DNA of 63,020 bases from Trichloromonas sp034006665 (GTDB lineage Bacteria; Desulfobacterota; Desulfuromonadia; Desulfuromonadales; Trichloromonadaceae): positions 1 through 63,020 of the forward strand of contig NZ_JAVESI010000017.1 in assembly GCF_034006665.1 (NCBI RefSeq), written 5' to 3'. The translations under genes and the position numbers were made by a program. Within the stretch, counting starts at the first letter, position 1; each line of letters opens with the position of its first letter. The notes beneath the pieces were generated by a model. That model was given only the letters and a program-made list of their open reading frames with translations. It searched no databases and had not been told where the DNA came from. Below, in pieces: positions 24,189 to 31,927 of this stretch.

Positions 24189-24216
24189 ATATACGCTTTA
24201 GACGGATATGCGTCAA
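24188..24216 (-). promoter_or_regulatory. Sigma70-type promoter for the toxin-antitoxin operon
   Basis: Minus strand TTGACG (24216-24211; 5/6), 17-bp spacer, TATATT (24193-24188; 5/6). Transcription would begin near 24181, downstream of the TTG that opens the longest toxin frame. GATATATC at the -10 edge is a small palindrome and a possible autoregulatory site. Confidence 0.55.
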
Positions 24217-24241
24217 GGGAAGCACTAGAAATTCGCCGTCC

Positions 24242-25237
24242 TTACCCCTCCATCACGATCACCGAATGGTCGCCGATGTTCATCTTGCGCGGCGAGCCGA
24301 TGAGGGAGACGTTGTCGCCGAGGATCGAGTAGTGCAGGATGGTGTCCTTGGCGCGGCTGTTGGCGTTGATGATCGAATCCTTGACGATGGCCTCCTCGAT
24401 GACGCAGCCGGGGGCGACGGAGACATCGGGGCCGAGGATGGAGTTGCGCACCACTGCGCCCTTGGCGATGTGGACCGGTTCGATGAGGACCGAGTTGTAG
24501 ACCTCGCCGTGGATGTGATGGCGGCTGCGCAGCAGATAGCGGTTGGTTTCGAGCAGGGTCTCAGGCTTGCCGCAGTCGAGCCACTCATCCAGTTCGGGGG
24601 CGCAAAAGCGGGCGCCGTCTTTGATCATGCGCATGAAGACGGCGGGCAGGTAGTATTCCCCTTTCACCGTGTCGCCGGCGGCGATGGTCGCGTCGATGTA
24701 ATCCATGAAGCGTCGGCCGTCCTTCAGGTAGTAGAGGCCGACCTGGGCGAGCCTGGAAATGGGGGTGTCAGGCTTCTCAACCATGTCGATGATCAGGCCG
24801 TCCCGCAGCACGTTGACGCCAAAACGCTGGTAATCCTCCACTTCCTTGGAGTAGATCAGGCCGTCGCAGTCGGCGCAGAGTTTGGGGATGCGCTTGAGCT
24901 CGGTGACGAAGATGGTGTCGTTGAAGACCACCAGCACGTCATCCCCCTCATGGATGTACTCCCCCGCCAGCGAAACAGCGTGGGCCGGGCCGAGGCGATC
25001 CTTCTGCACGATGTAGCGGCAGACGACTTGGGGAAATTTTTCTTTCATGCAGGCTTCGACCTGCTGGCCGTTCTCGTCGGTAATGAAGATCAGTTCGATG
25101 TTATCGAGCACCAGCAGGCGACTGACGATGTGTTCAAGGACGGTCTTGCCGGCCACGTGAACCAGGGATTTGGCTTTGGTATGGGTGTGCGGACGCAGAC
25201 GAGTGCCTTTGCCGGCAACGGGAAGGATGATTTTCAT
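24242..25237 (-). CDS. Sugar-phosphate nucleotidyltransferase with left-handed beta-helix tail
   Basis: A 331-residue enzyme of the RmlA/GlmU-like nucleotidyltransferase family. The N-terminus MKIILPVAGKGTRLRPHT is the nucleotide-binding signature; KPDTPIS and GEYYLPA are downstream active-site regions. From about residue 240, repeated hexapeptides (VLIEPVHIAKGAVV, SILGPDVSVAPGCVI) form a beta-helix, as in glucose-1-phosphate thymidylyl- or uridylyltransferase-like proteins. Which sugar and nucleotide are used cannot be read from the sequence. GGAG lies five bases before the ATG at 25237. It is probably monocistronic, divergent from hslO, and may supply activated sugar for envelope polysaccharides. 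Confidence 0.88.
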   Translation of the reverse strand: MKIILPVAGKGTRLRPHTHTKAKSLVHVAGKTVLEHIVSRLLVLDNIELIFITDENGQQVEACMKEKFPQVVCRYIVQKDRLGPAHAVSLAGEYIHEGDDVLVVFNDTIFVTELKRIPKLCADCDGLIYSKEVEDYQRFGVNVLRDGLIIDMVEKPDTPISRLAQVGLYYLKDGRRFMDYIDATIAAGDTVKGEYYLPAVFMRMIKDGARFCAPELDEWLDCGKPETLLETNRYLLRSRHHIHGEVYNSVLIEPVHIAKGAVVRNSILGPDVSVAPGCVIEEAIVKDSIINANSRAKDTILHYSILGDNVSLIGSPRKMNIGDHSVIVMEG

Positions 25238-25378
25238 GGCGGCTCCGGATGTTGAAAGTATTGGCGTCGCAAGCCGGCTTTCGGTAGGATGCACGGCACC
25301 CACGCGCTTGGCTGCAAACGCTCAAAAGTTTAACTTTTTTCCCGACAAGTCACAAGGGATTCACCCGAAGGAGCCGCC

Positions 25379-26254
25379 ATGACCGACCATCTGGTCCGTA
25401 TTCTCAGCAACGACGGATCGCTGCGCGCCGTCGCCGCCGCCACCAAAAACCTGACCGAAAAAATCCGCCGCCTTCAAGAGACCGACCCCACCGCCACTAT
25501 CGCTCTCGGCCGCCTGGTCGCCGGCGCGGCGCTGATGGGGGCGTTGCTCAAGGGGGATCAGCGACTGGCGCTGATGATCGAAGGAAACGGCCCGCTGCAA
25601 CGCCTGCATGCCGAAACCGACGCCTACGGCCATGTTCGCGGTTCGATCAAAAACCCGATTGCCGGGCTGCCGCCAAAAGAGGATCGTTTCGACGTTGCCG
25701 GGGCGGTGGGCAGGGCGGGTTTTCTGCACGTGGTCAAGGACCTCGGCCTGAAGGAGCCGTACCGAGGCATGGTCCAGCTCTACAGCAGCGAAATCGCCGA
25801 GGATCTTGCCTACTACCTGACCACCTCGGAGCAGATACCGTCGACCGTCGGCCTCGGCGTCGCCCTCGACCAGGATTTCGCCATCGCCGCCGCCGGCGGC
25901 TTTCTGGTGCAGGCCATGCCTGACGGCGACCCAGAACTCATCCCCCTGCTCGAAAAGCGCCTGCGCCATCTACCCCCCATCGCGAGCCTGTTGCGCCAAG
26001 GGCAAAGCCCGTTGCAGGTTCTGGAAGGCCTTTTCCAGGATATCCCCTTTACCGTACAACTGGAAACCCCCCTGGAATTCCGCTGCACCTGCAATCTGGC
26101 CCAGGTCACCGCCATGCTCCGTGCCCTCCCCGCCGACGAGATCCGCGCCATGATCGAAGAAGACCAGGGAGCCACCGTCACCTGCGAGTTCTGCAAGCAG
26201 CGGTATCATTTCACCGCCGAGGAACTTTCCGCCTTGCCGCAGCTCAAGAATTAA
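25379..26254 (+). CDS. hslO: Redox-regulated chaperone Hsp33
   Basis: Hsp33 is a cytoplasmic holdase switched on by oxidation. The 291-residue protein has the family's N-terminal domain (HLVRILSNDGSLRAVAA at the start, then GALLKGDQRLALMIEGNGPL) and the C-terminal zinc-binding redox switch with all four cysteines: CTC in EFRCTCNL (about 240) and CEFC near 273. Length is standard. AAGGAG lies 6 nt upstream of the ATG. It stands alone between a divergent nucleotidyltransferase gene and the convergent ABC exporter operon. The stretch from 26255 to 26321 holds nothing notable. Confidence 0.97.
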   Translation: MTDHLVRILSNDGSLRAVAAATKNLTEKIRRLQETDPTATIALGRLVAGAALMGALLKGDQRLALMIEGNGPLQRLHAETDAYGHVRGSIKNPIAGLPPKEDRFDVAGAVGRAGFLHVVKDLGLKEPYRGMVQLYSSEIAEDLAYYLTTSEQIPSTVGLGVALDQDFAIAAAGGFLVQAMPDGDPELIPLLEKRLRHLPPIASLLRQGQSPLQVLEGLFQDIPFTVQLETPLEFRCTCNLAQVTAMLRALPADEIRAMIEEDQGATVTCEFCKQRYHFTAEELSALPQLKN

Positions 26255-26321
26255 GGGAAGGGTCGGCCGAAGGCCTACACCTCCCCACAACACCAGCAGC
26301 AACAGGCCGATCAGCCCTTTC

Positions 26322-28118
26322 TCATCGTTGCACCTCATCGCCCGCAGTTTCCTCAGGCTCGCCGTTCAACTCCTGCAAGCGCCAGAGCCGAGCATAGAGA
26401 CCCCCTTGGGCCAGCAACTCCCGGTGCCCGCCGACCTCGGCCACACTTCCTCGATGCAGCACATAAATGCGGTCGGCACCGGCGGCGGTGCGCAGCCGAT
26501 GGGCGATGAGCAAAATGCTCCGCGCGCGACCGGCGCGGTTCAGCGCCGCCTCCACCCGCTCTTCGCTGAGGCTGTCGAGGCGGCTGGTCGCCTCGTCAAG
26601 AATCAGCAGGGCGGGATCGCTTGCCAGCGCCCGCGCCAGGCAGAGCAGCTGCCGCTCGCCCGAGGAGAGATTGCGGCCGCGCTCGCTCAGCATCCCCTCA
26701 AGCCCCCCCAGCCGCTCGGCGACCTCCTCCAGACCGCAATCGGCGAGCAGAGCACGCAGGGCGGCATCGTCCAGTATCCCCGCCGGATCAAGATTGGCAC
26801 GCAGCGTCCCGGCAAAGAGGAAGGGTTCCTGCGAGACCCAACCAATGCGGCGACGCACCTCGGCCGGGTCAAGCTCGTCGATATCGATTCCGTCGATGAA
26901 AATGTGGCCCGCCGACGGACGGTAAAAGCGAAGCAGCAATCGGGTCAGGGTACTCTTGCCGCTCCCGGTGGCCCCGACCAGGGCCACCCGCTCACCGGGG
27001 CCGATGTGCAGGTCGAGCCCCTTAAGCACCGGCGTCTTGCCATCGTAACTGAAACTCACCCCCGCGAACCGGACCTCGCCGGGGCCCTGGGGGTAAGTTT
27101 CGGAACCAACGGTTTCTTCCGGCTCGTCGAGCAACTCGAAGATCCTTTCCAATGAGGCGTTGCTGGCCTGAAGCACAGAATATTTGGCGGAGAGATCGCG
27201 CAGGGGGATAAAGAACTTCTGCACATATTCGATGAAGGCGACCAGGGTGCCAAAACCGGCGATTCCGGTCAGTACCTCGCCCCCCCCTTGCCAGAGGATG
27301 GCGGCGATGGCCAGCGCGGAGAGGACTTCGACCAGGGAATAGAGAGCGGCGTCCCACTCAATGGTGCGGAAGGTGCTGTCCCGATAGTCGTTCTGCAGGG
27401 TCTCAAACTCATCGAGAGTACGGCGCTGCTGACCGAAGAGGCGGACTTCGCCGATGCCGGCGATGCGCTCGGCGATGAAGGCATTAAGCCCGGCCAGACG
27501 CGCCCGCACCTGGCGCATGGCGTCGCGCATGTTGCGGCGAAAGAGGTAAAGAATGATGAGCAACGGCGGCACCACCGCCAGCGCCACCAGGGTCAGGTTC
27601 GGGCTGAGCCAGAACATGGCGGTGACGATGCCGATCAGGGTAACGATGTCGCCGACCGAAGCGATGACCCCGGCGCCGAAGAGTTCGCCGACATTCTCCA
27701 CATCGCTGGTCAACCGGGTGACCAGGCGGCCCGAGGGATGGCGGTCGAAAAAGGCCGTGGGCAGACGCAGCAGCCGCCGGAACCCTTGGCGGCGCAGATC
27801 GGCCATGATCCGTTGTCCCACCGCCTGAACCAGATAGCCTTGGGCGAAGAGGAGCAAACTTTCGCCAAGCAATGCGAGCAGAAAGAGGAGCGCCAGCCCG
27901 GCGAAACCGTCGAGGGTTCCGGGCACGATGTGATTGTCGATGAGCAGCTTGATCAGATAGGGCTGAGCCAGCTTGACCCCGGCGATGAAGGGCAAGAGCC
28001 CCAGAGCGATGACGGCTTGGCCGCGATAAGGGCGAACCATGGCGACGAAGCGGCGGAAAAGCCGCCAGTCGAGATGACGACCGCTAACGGTGTCAAGTTC
28101 GGGGTGACCGTGCCTCAT
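26322..28118 (-). CDS. ABC exporter half-transporter, MdlB-like (canonical Walker B)
   Basis: A 598-residue fusion of a six-helix type IV exporter membrane domain (about 20-320) and an ABC ATPase (about 345-580). Walker A is GATGSGKST, Walker B LLILDEATS with the catalytic Glu intact, but the signature motif reads LSSGERQLL instead of LSGGQ. Its partner has the opposite pattern, so the two form one good and one degenerate ATP site, as in MdlAB, BmrCD and TM287/288. The ATG at 28118 overlaps the partner's stop as ATGA and is preceded by GGAGGAG. Likely role: efflux of lipophilic compounds or lipids across the inner membrane; the substrate is unknown. Confidence 0.92.
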   Translation of the reverse strand: MRHGHPELDTVSGRHLDWRLFRRFVAMVRPYRGQAVIALGLLPFIAGVKLAQPYLIKLLIDNHIVPGTLDGFAGLALLFLLALLGESLLLFAQGYLVQAVGQRIMADLRRQGFRRLLRLPTAFFDRHPSGRLVTRLTSDVENVGELFGAGVIASVGDIVTLIGIVTAMFWLSPNLTLVALAVVPPLLIILYLFRRNMRDAMRQVRARLAGLNAFIAERIAGIGEVRLFGQQRRTLDEFETLQNDYRDSTFRTIEWDAALYSLVEVLSALAIAAILWQGGGEVLTGIAGFGTLVAFIEYVQKFFIPLRDLSAKYSVLQASNASLERIFELLDEPEETVGSETYPQGPGEVRFAGVSFSYDGKTPVLKGLDLHIGPGERVALVGATGSGKSTLTRLLLRFYRPSAGHIFIDGIDIDELDPAEVRRRIGWVSQEPFLFAGTLRANLDPAGILDDAALRALLADCGLEEVAERLGGLEGMLSERGRNLSSGERQLLCLARALASDPALLILDEATSRLDSLSEERVEAALNRAGRARSILLIAHRLRTAAGADRIYVLHRGSVAEVGGHRELLAQGGLYARLWRLQELNGEPEETAGDEVQR

Positions 28119-29848
28119 GCCGGCTCCTCCAGTTCCGCCAGCAGCCGCTCCCGTTCGGCGAGGCGGGCGTAGCAGCCCTCAGTCGCCGCCAGTTCGGCGG
28201 GCGTGCCCTGCTGGCAGATACACCCGTCTTTGAGCACCAGCACCCGGTCCATCCCCTGCAACTGGGAAACCCGCCCCGAGGCGAGAAACACGGTGCGCCC
28301 GGCCAGGCGGGGACGCAGCCGCGTCCAGACCTCGCGGGCGGTGCCGGCGTCAAGATGGCTGAAAGGATCGTCGAGGAGCCACAGCCCGCCGTCGGCAGCC
28401 AACGCCCGGCCAAGACAGACGCGCTGCCGCTGCCCACCGGAAAGGGCCAGCCCCCCTTCGCCGACGCGGGTGGCGTAGCCTTCGGCGAAGTTCACCACTT
28501 CCTCCTCCAGACAGACCGCCTCGGCGATTTGCTGCAGCAGACCGTCATCGCCATCCGGCACCCCGTAGAGGAGATTTTCCCGCAGCGTACCGCTGAACAG
28601 CCGCCCTTCCTGGGGGACCGCCGCCAGCCGCCGGCGATAGGCGGCGCCGTCGAGGTCGGCGAGATCTTCGCCGTCGACAAAGACCATCCCCGCCTCCGGC
28701 CGATAGAGCCGGGAGAGCAGCTTGAGCAGGGTGCTCTTGCCGCTACCGGTCCCCCCGGCAACCCCAACCAGGGTGCCCGGGGGGATGTCGAAGGTCAGCC
28801 CATGCAGCACCGGCCGCTCGCCGTAAGCAAAATCGAGTCCGTCCGCGCGCATCCCCGGAGCCCGCAGGTCGCGGGCGACGGTCCCGGTAAAAGGGGGCGG
28901 TTCCGCCGTACCGAGGAGGGGATCGAGCCGCTCCATGCTCGCCGCCGCCCGCTGGGTCAGGGTCAGAACCCAGCCGAGGAGCAGGGTCGGCCAGGCGAGC
29001 TGCACCAGATAGGCGTTGAAGGCGATCAGCTCGCCTAGGCTGAGGGCCCCGGCCACCACCCGGGCACCGCCGAAGTAAAGGGCAAGGAGGGTGGCAAGAG
29101 GACCGATGACGGTCATCACCGGCAGCACCAAGGCGCGCAGACGGGCTAGGACCAGATTGCGTTCCAGGTAATTGTCGTTGAGATCCGCGAACCGCCGGCA
29201 CCGGTCCTCGGCGAGATTTCCGGCGCGGATCACCGCCTGCCCGGAAACCCCTTCCTCCACCGCCTCGCTGACCCGGCCGAGACTTTCCTGAACGCGAGTG
29301 GAATGGTGCAGCAAGTGGCGGCTGACCACCTTGACCACGATCAGCATAAAGGGATAGGGGAGCAGGGCGATCAGGGTCAAGCCCGGCGCCAGGGAGAGAA
29401 GCATGATCACGGAAAAGAGATAAACCAGCACAGCGTTGGCCAGGGTCAGCACCCCGAACCCGGCAAGCATGCGGATATTGGTGAGATCGTTGCTAAAACG
29501 CGAAAGAAGATCGCCGGTGCGGTGGCGGTCGAAAAAAGGGGCGTCCTGAGCGAGCAGGCGGGTGAGCAGATCGCGGCGCAGATCGACCTCGATGCGCCGG
29601 GCGGTGCGCAGAAAGCGCAGTCGGGAAAGCTGCCGGGTACCACCGCGCAGCACCGCGGCCAGGGCCAGCAACAGCGCAAACCGGATCAGTCCCCGATAAT
29701 CTCCGGCCTCCACCGCCTCGATCCCGCCTTTGAGCATCCAGGGGATGACCATGGCCAGGGCGTTGGTCAAAACCAGCCAGACCACGCCGGCCAAGAGCAG
29801 CCGCTGATAGGGGCGCAGATAAGGGATGAGGAAACGCAGGCTTTTCAC
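28115..29848 (-). CDS. ABC exporter half-transporter, MdlA-like (degenerate Walker B)
   Basis: A 577-residue half-transporter: six membrane helices (about 15-310) and an ABC ATPase (about 335-560). Walker A GGTGSGKST and signature LSGGQRQRV are canonical, but Walker B reads LWLLDDPFSHLD, with Asp in place of the catalytic Glu. This is the hallmark of the degenerate half of heterodimeric exporters, and it complements the altered signature of the downstream partner. The start is a GTG at 29848 with only a weak ribosome-binding site. It is the first gene of a two-gene operon. Confidence 0.92.
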   Translation of the reverse strand: MKSLRFLIPYLRPYQRLLLAGVVWLVLTNALAMVIPWMLKGGIEAVEAGDYRGLIRFALLLALAAVLRGGTRQLSRLRFLRTARRIEVDLRRDLLTRLLAQDAPFFDRHRTGDLLSRFSNDLTNIRMLAGFGVLTLANAVLVYLFSVIMLLSLAPGLTLIALLPYPFMLIVVKVVSRHLLHHSTRVQESLGRVSEAVEEGVSGQAVIRAGNLAEDRCRRFADLNDNYLERNLVLARLRALVLPVMTVIGPLATLLALYFGGARVVAGALSLGELIAFNAYLVQLAWPTLLLGWVLTLTQRAAASMERLDPLLGTAEPPPFTGTVARDLRAPGMRADGLDFAYGERPVLHGLTFDIPPGTLVGVAGGTGSGKSTLLKLLSRLYRPEAGMVFVDGEDLADLDGAAYRRRLAAVPQEGRLFSGTLRENLLYGVPDGDDGLLQQIAEAVCLEEEVVNFAEGYATRVGEGGLALSGGQRQRVCLGRALAADGGLWLLDDPFSHLDAGTAREVWTRLRPRLAGRTVFLASGRVSQLQGMDRVLVLKDGCICQQGTPAELAATEGCYARLAERERLLAELEEPA

Positions 29849-29895
29849 GAAGAACCTGTCCGAGTGGAAGAAACATCCATTTCAAACAAAAGCTT

Positions 29896-29990
29896 TCACC
29901 ACCGAGGGCACCGAGGACACAGAGAAAAACCCTGAGAATTAGTTATGTTTTTATTGTTTGTTTTTTCGGTGTCCTCTGTGTCTCTAGTGA
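29896..29990. repeat. Inverted repeat built on an ACCGAGGACACAGAG-like unit
   Basis: The left arm (29896-29930) contains GAGGGCACCGAGGACACAGAG; the right arm (29960-29990) reads CGGTGTCCTCTGTGTCTC, its approximate reverse complement, with an AT-rich centre. Similar GACACAGAG units occur as intergenic repeats in many genomes, as I recall. The element fills most of the gap between two minus-strand operons and may also act as a transcriptional barrier. Confidence 0.5.
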
Positions 29991-30007
29991 GCACAGCGAA
30001 CCGCATC

Positions 30008-30565
30008 CTACTCTTCCTGCTCCCCGCGAAAGGCCGGATGCCCACGCAGCAGGTCGAGCAGCCAACTGGCGGCGAAGCCGTTGGCGAGACCGGCGCCGAG
30101 GGCGAAGAGGAGAAAGGCGGGGAGCAGCTGCCAGAGGCCGGGGTGGCGCACCAGCAGCAGATAGGCCAAAGCCAGCTGGCCGAGAGCGTGGCCGACAGCG
30201 CCCAGGGCCGAAACCCCGACCGGGCCGATACGGCGACCGCCAAGACGATAGGCGGCGGTCATCACCGCCGTGGCCGCCGTCCCCCCGGCGAGGGAGAGGA
30301 AGAAGCCCGGAGAAAAGAGGGTGCCAACCACCAGCGAGCCAAGCAGAACGCGCCCCAGCGTCACCCCCCAGGCGGCGCGGGGGCCGTAAAGAAAGAGCGC
30401 GGCCAGCGTCAGGATATTGGCGAAACCGAGGCGGAACCAGGGGGCCGGAGCGGGCAACAGGTATTCGAGGGTGTGCAGCGCCACCGCCAGGGCGGTGAAA
30501 AGGGCAAGAAAGGTCCTGCGGCGCGCCGCCGCCAGCACCTGCGGATCAACGGCTGAGGAGGTCAT
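30008..30565 (-). CDS. Gx transporter family membrane protein (Hpre_diP_synt_I/EetB-like)
   Basis: A 185-residue integral membrane protein with five or six hydrophobic helices. LHTLEYLLPAPAPWFRLGFANILTLAALFLYG near the start and LGRVLLGSLVVGTLF match the family first named for heptaprenyl diphosphate synthase component I and now called Gx transporter, thought to be an ECF-type substrate-binding component. The ATG at 30565 lies inside the end of the preceding gene (20-nt overlap). Its upstream partners are a NusG domain II protein and ApbE, a grouping I recall from protein-flavinylation/extracellular electron transfer loci, so flavin or quinone-precursor transport is a reasonable guess. Confidence 0.8.
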   Translation of the reverse strand: MTSSAVDPQVLAAARRRTFLALFTALAVALHTLEYLLPAPAPWFRLGFANILTLAALFLYGPRAAWGVTLGRVLLGSLVVGTLFSPGFFLSLAGGTAATAVMTAAYRLGGRRIGPVGVSALGAVGHALGQLALAYLLLVRHPGLWQLLPAFLLFALGAGLANGFAASWLLDLLRGHPAFRGEQEE

Positions 30566-30929
30566 GTGCCGCCCCCTTCCCCGCGCCCTCGATACGCACC
30601 AGCAGTTCGTTGGGCACACAGGCCAGCATCTCCCCGGCGCAGGCGATGGCACCCATGCCGATGCAGGCCTTGGTCGGACAGGGGGACGCGAGGATGCGCA
30701 CCTGGCCGTCGCGAATCTCCAGCCGCGTTATCCCCAAAGGCCCCTCCAGGTCGACGACCCGGTTCTCGGCCAGCGGCGCGCTGAAAAGCAGCCGCCCGCC
30801 GCGCTCGACCAGCACCCTCTCCCCCTGGGGCCGGGCGCCGAGCAGAAAAAAAGAGGCCAGAATCCCCAGTAGCAGAACCGCCACGATCAGGCGATCGAGG
30901 CCGGTTGTGCGCGCCCAAAGTGCCTTCAT
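30546..30929 (-). CDS. NusG domain II-containing membrane-anchored protein
   Basis: A 127-residue protein with one N-terminal transmembrane anchor (LIVAVLLLGILASFFLLG, about 14-31) and an extracytoplasmic NusG domain II (DUF1312). The family's cysteine pattern is intact: SPCPTKACIGMG and CAGEMLACVPNELLV, four cysteines that could bind metal or form disulfides. It has nothing to do with transcription factor NusG beyond fold similarity. It overlaps apbE by ATGA and the Gx transporter gene by 20 nt, so the three are translationally coupled. In related loci such proteins accompany ApbE; their exact function is unknown. Confidence 0.88.
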   Translation of the reverse strand: MKALWARTTGLDRLIVAVLLLGILASFFLLGARPQGERVLVERGGRLLFSAPLAENRVVDLEGPLGITRLEIRDGQVRILASPCPTKACIGMGAIACAGEMLACVPNELLVRIEGAGKGAAHDLLSR

Positions 30930-31924
30930 GGCCAGCGCACCCGCTCTTTCAGCGCCTCGGAAAGACTGACGGTGCCGTCGGCGGCAACCACCAAGGCCAG
31001 CCCCCCCCAGGCTTCCACCAGCCGCCGCCCCGCTTCGGGGCCGAGAACGAAGGCGGCGGTGGCCAGGGCGTCGGCTTCGGCGGCGCTCGCGGCGACCACC
31101 GTCACGCTTTGGCAGGCGTCGGCCGGGCGGCCATCGTGGGGATCGAGGATATGATGATAGCGCACCCCGTCAATTTCGAAGAAACGCTCGTAATCGCCGG
31201 AGGTGACGACAGCAGCGTCAGCCAGTTCGAGGGTGGCGAGAACCGCTTCGGGATTGCGGGGATGTTGGATGCCGATGCGCCAGGGGCGGCCGCCGTAGTC
31301 GCCGAGCAGGCGCAGGTCGCCGCCGGCGTTCACCGAGGCGTGACGGATACCAGCCGCCTGCAAGGCGGCAATGGCCCGATCAACGGCATAACCCTTGGCG
31401 ATGGCGCCGAGATCGACGTGCAGGACGGCCTCCCTTTTCGTTACCCGCCGCCCTTCCAGGCGCAGGGATTCGGGACCGATGCCCTGCAACGCGGCGGTGA
31501 TCGCCATATCATCGGGAACGCGCGGCGCGTCCCCAGCGAAGCCCCAAAGCGTCTTGAGCCGGCCCAGGGTCAGGTCGAAGGCGCCGCCGCTCGCCGCCGC
31601 CACCCGCAGCCCCAGCGCCAGCAAGTCGGCGGTCGCGGCGGAAACCTCCAGAGGCCCGGCGGCGGCATTGAGTCGTGCCGTTTCGCTGTCGTCGCGATGG
31701 GCCGACATGCGCGCCTCGACCTCGGCCATGGCGCTGAAGGCGGCCGCCATCGCCGCCTCCGCATCAACGTTTGCCCCGCCGTCAAGAAGGGTAACCTCCA
31801 CCACCGTCCCCATGAGCACCCGGGCGCGGCGAAACTCGCCGGGTTCTTCCCCGCGCCGGCCGAACAGAGCCAGTGCCGACAGGAGGATCACCAGCCCCAG
31901 GGCGAAGAGGCGCGAACGAGACAA
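30926..31924 (-). CDS. apbE: FAD:protein FMN transferase ApbE
   Basis: ApbE covalently attaches FMN to a Ser/Thr of target proteins such as RnfG, NqrC and FMN-binding-domain proteins outside the cytoplasm. The 332-residue product starts with a membrane anchor/signal (LFALGLVILLSALALFG) and then shows RVLMGTVVEVTLL, LGAIAKGYAVDRAI (FAD site), VNAGGDLRLLG, and HHILDPHDGRPA with metal-binding residues, followed by AAEADALATAAFVLG. The start is a TTG at 31924 with GAGGA 7 nt upstream, 3 nt after the rimO stop codon. No obvious flavinylated target is encoded in this window. Confidence 0.95.
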   Translation of the reverse strand: MSRSRLFALGLVILLSALALFGRRGEEPGEFRRARVLMGTVVEVTLLDGGANVDAEAAMAAAFSAMAEVEARMSAHRDDSETARLNAAAGPLEVSAATADLLALGLRVAAASGGAFDLTLGRLKTLWGFAGDAPRVPDDMAITAALQGIGPESLRLEGRRVTKREAVLHVDLGAIAKGYAVDRAIAALQAAGIRHASVNAGGDLRLLGDYGGRPWRIGIQHPRNPEAVLATLELADAAVVTSGDYERFFEIDGVRYHHILDPHDGRPADACQSVTVVAASAAEADALATAAFVLGPEAGRRLVEAWGGLALVVAADGTVSLSEALKERVRWP

Positions 31925-31927
31925 GGC

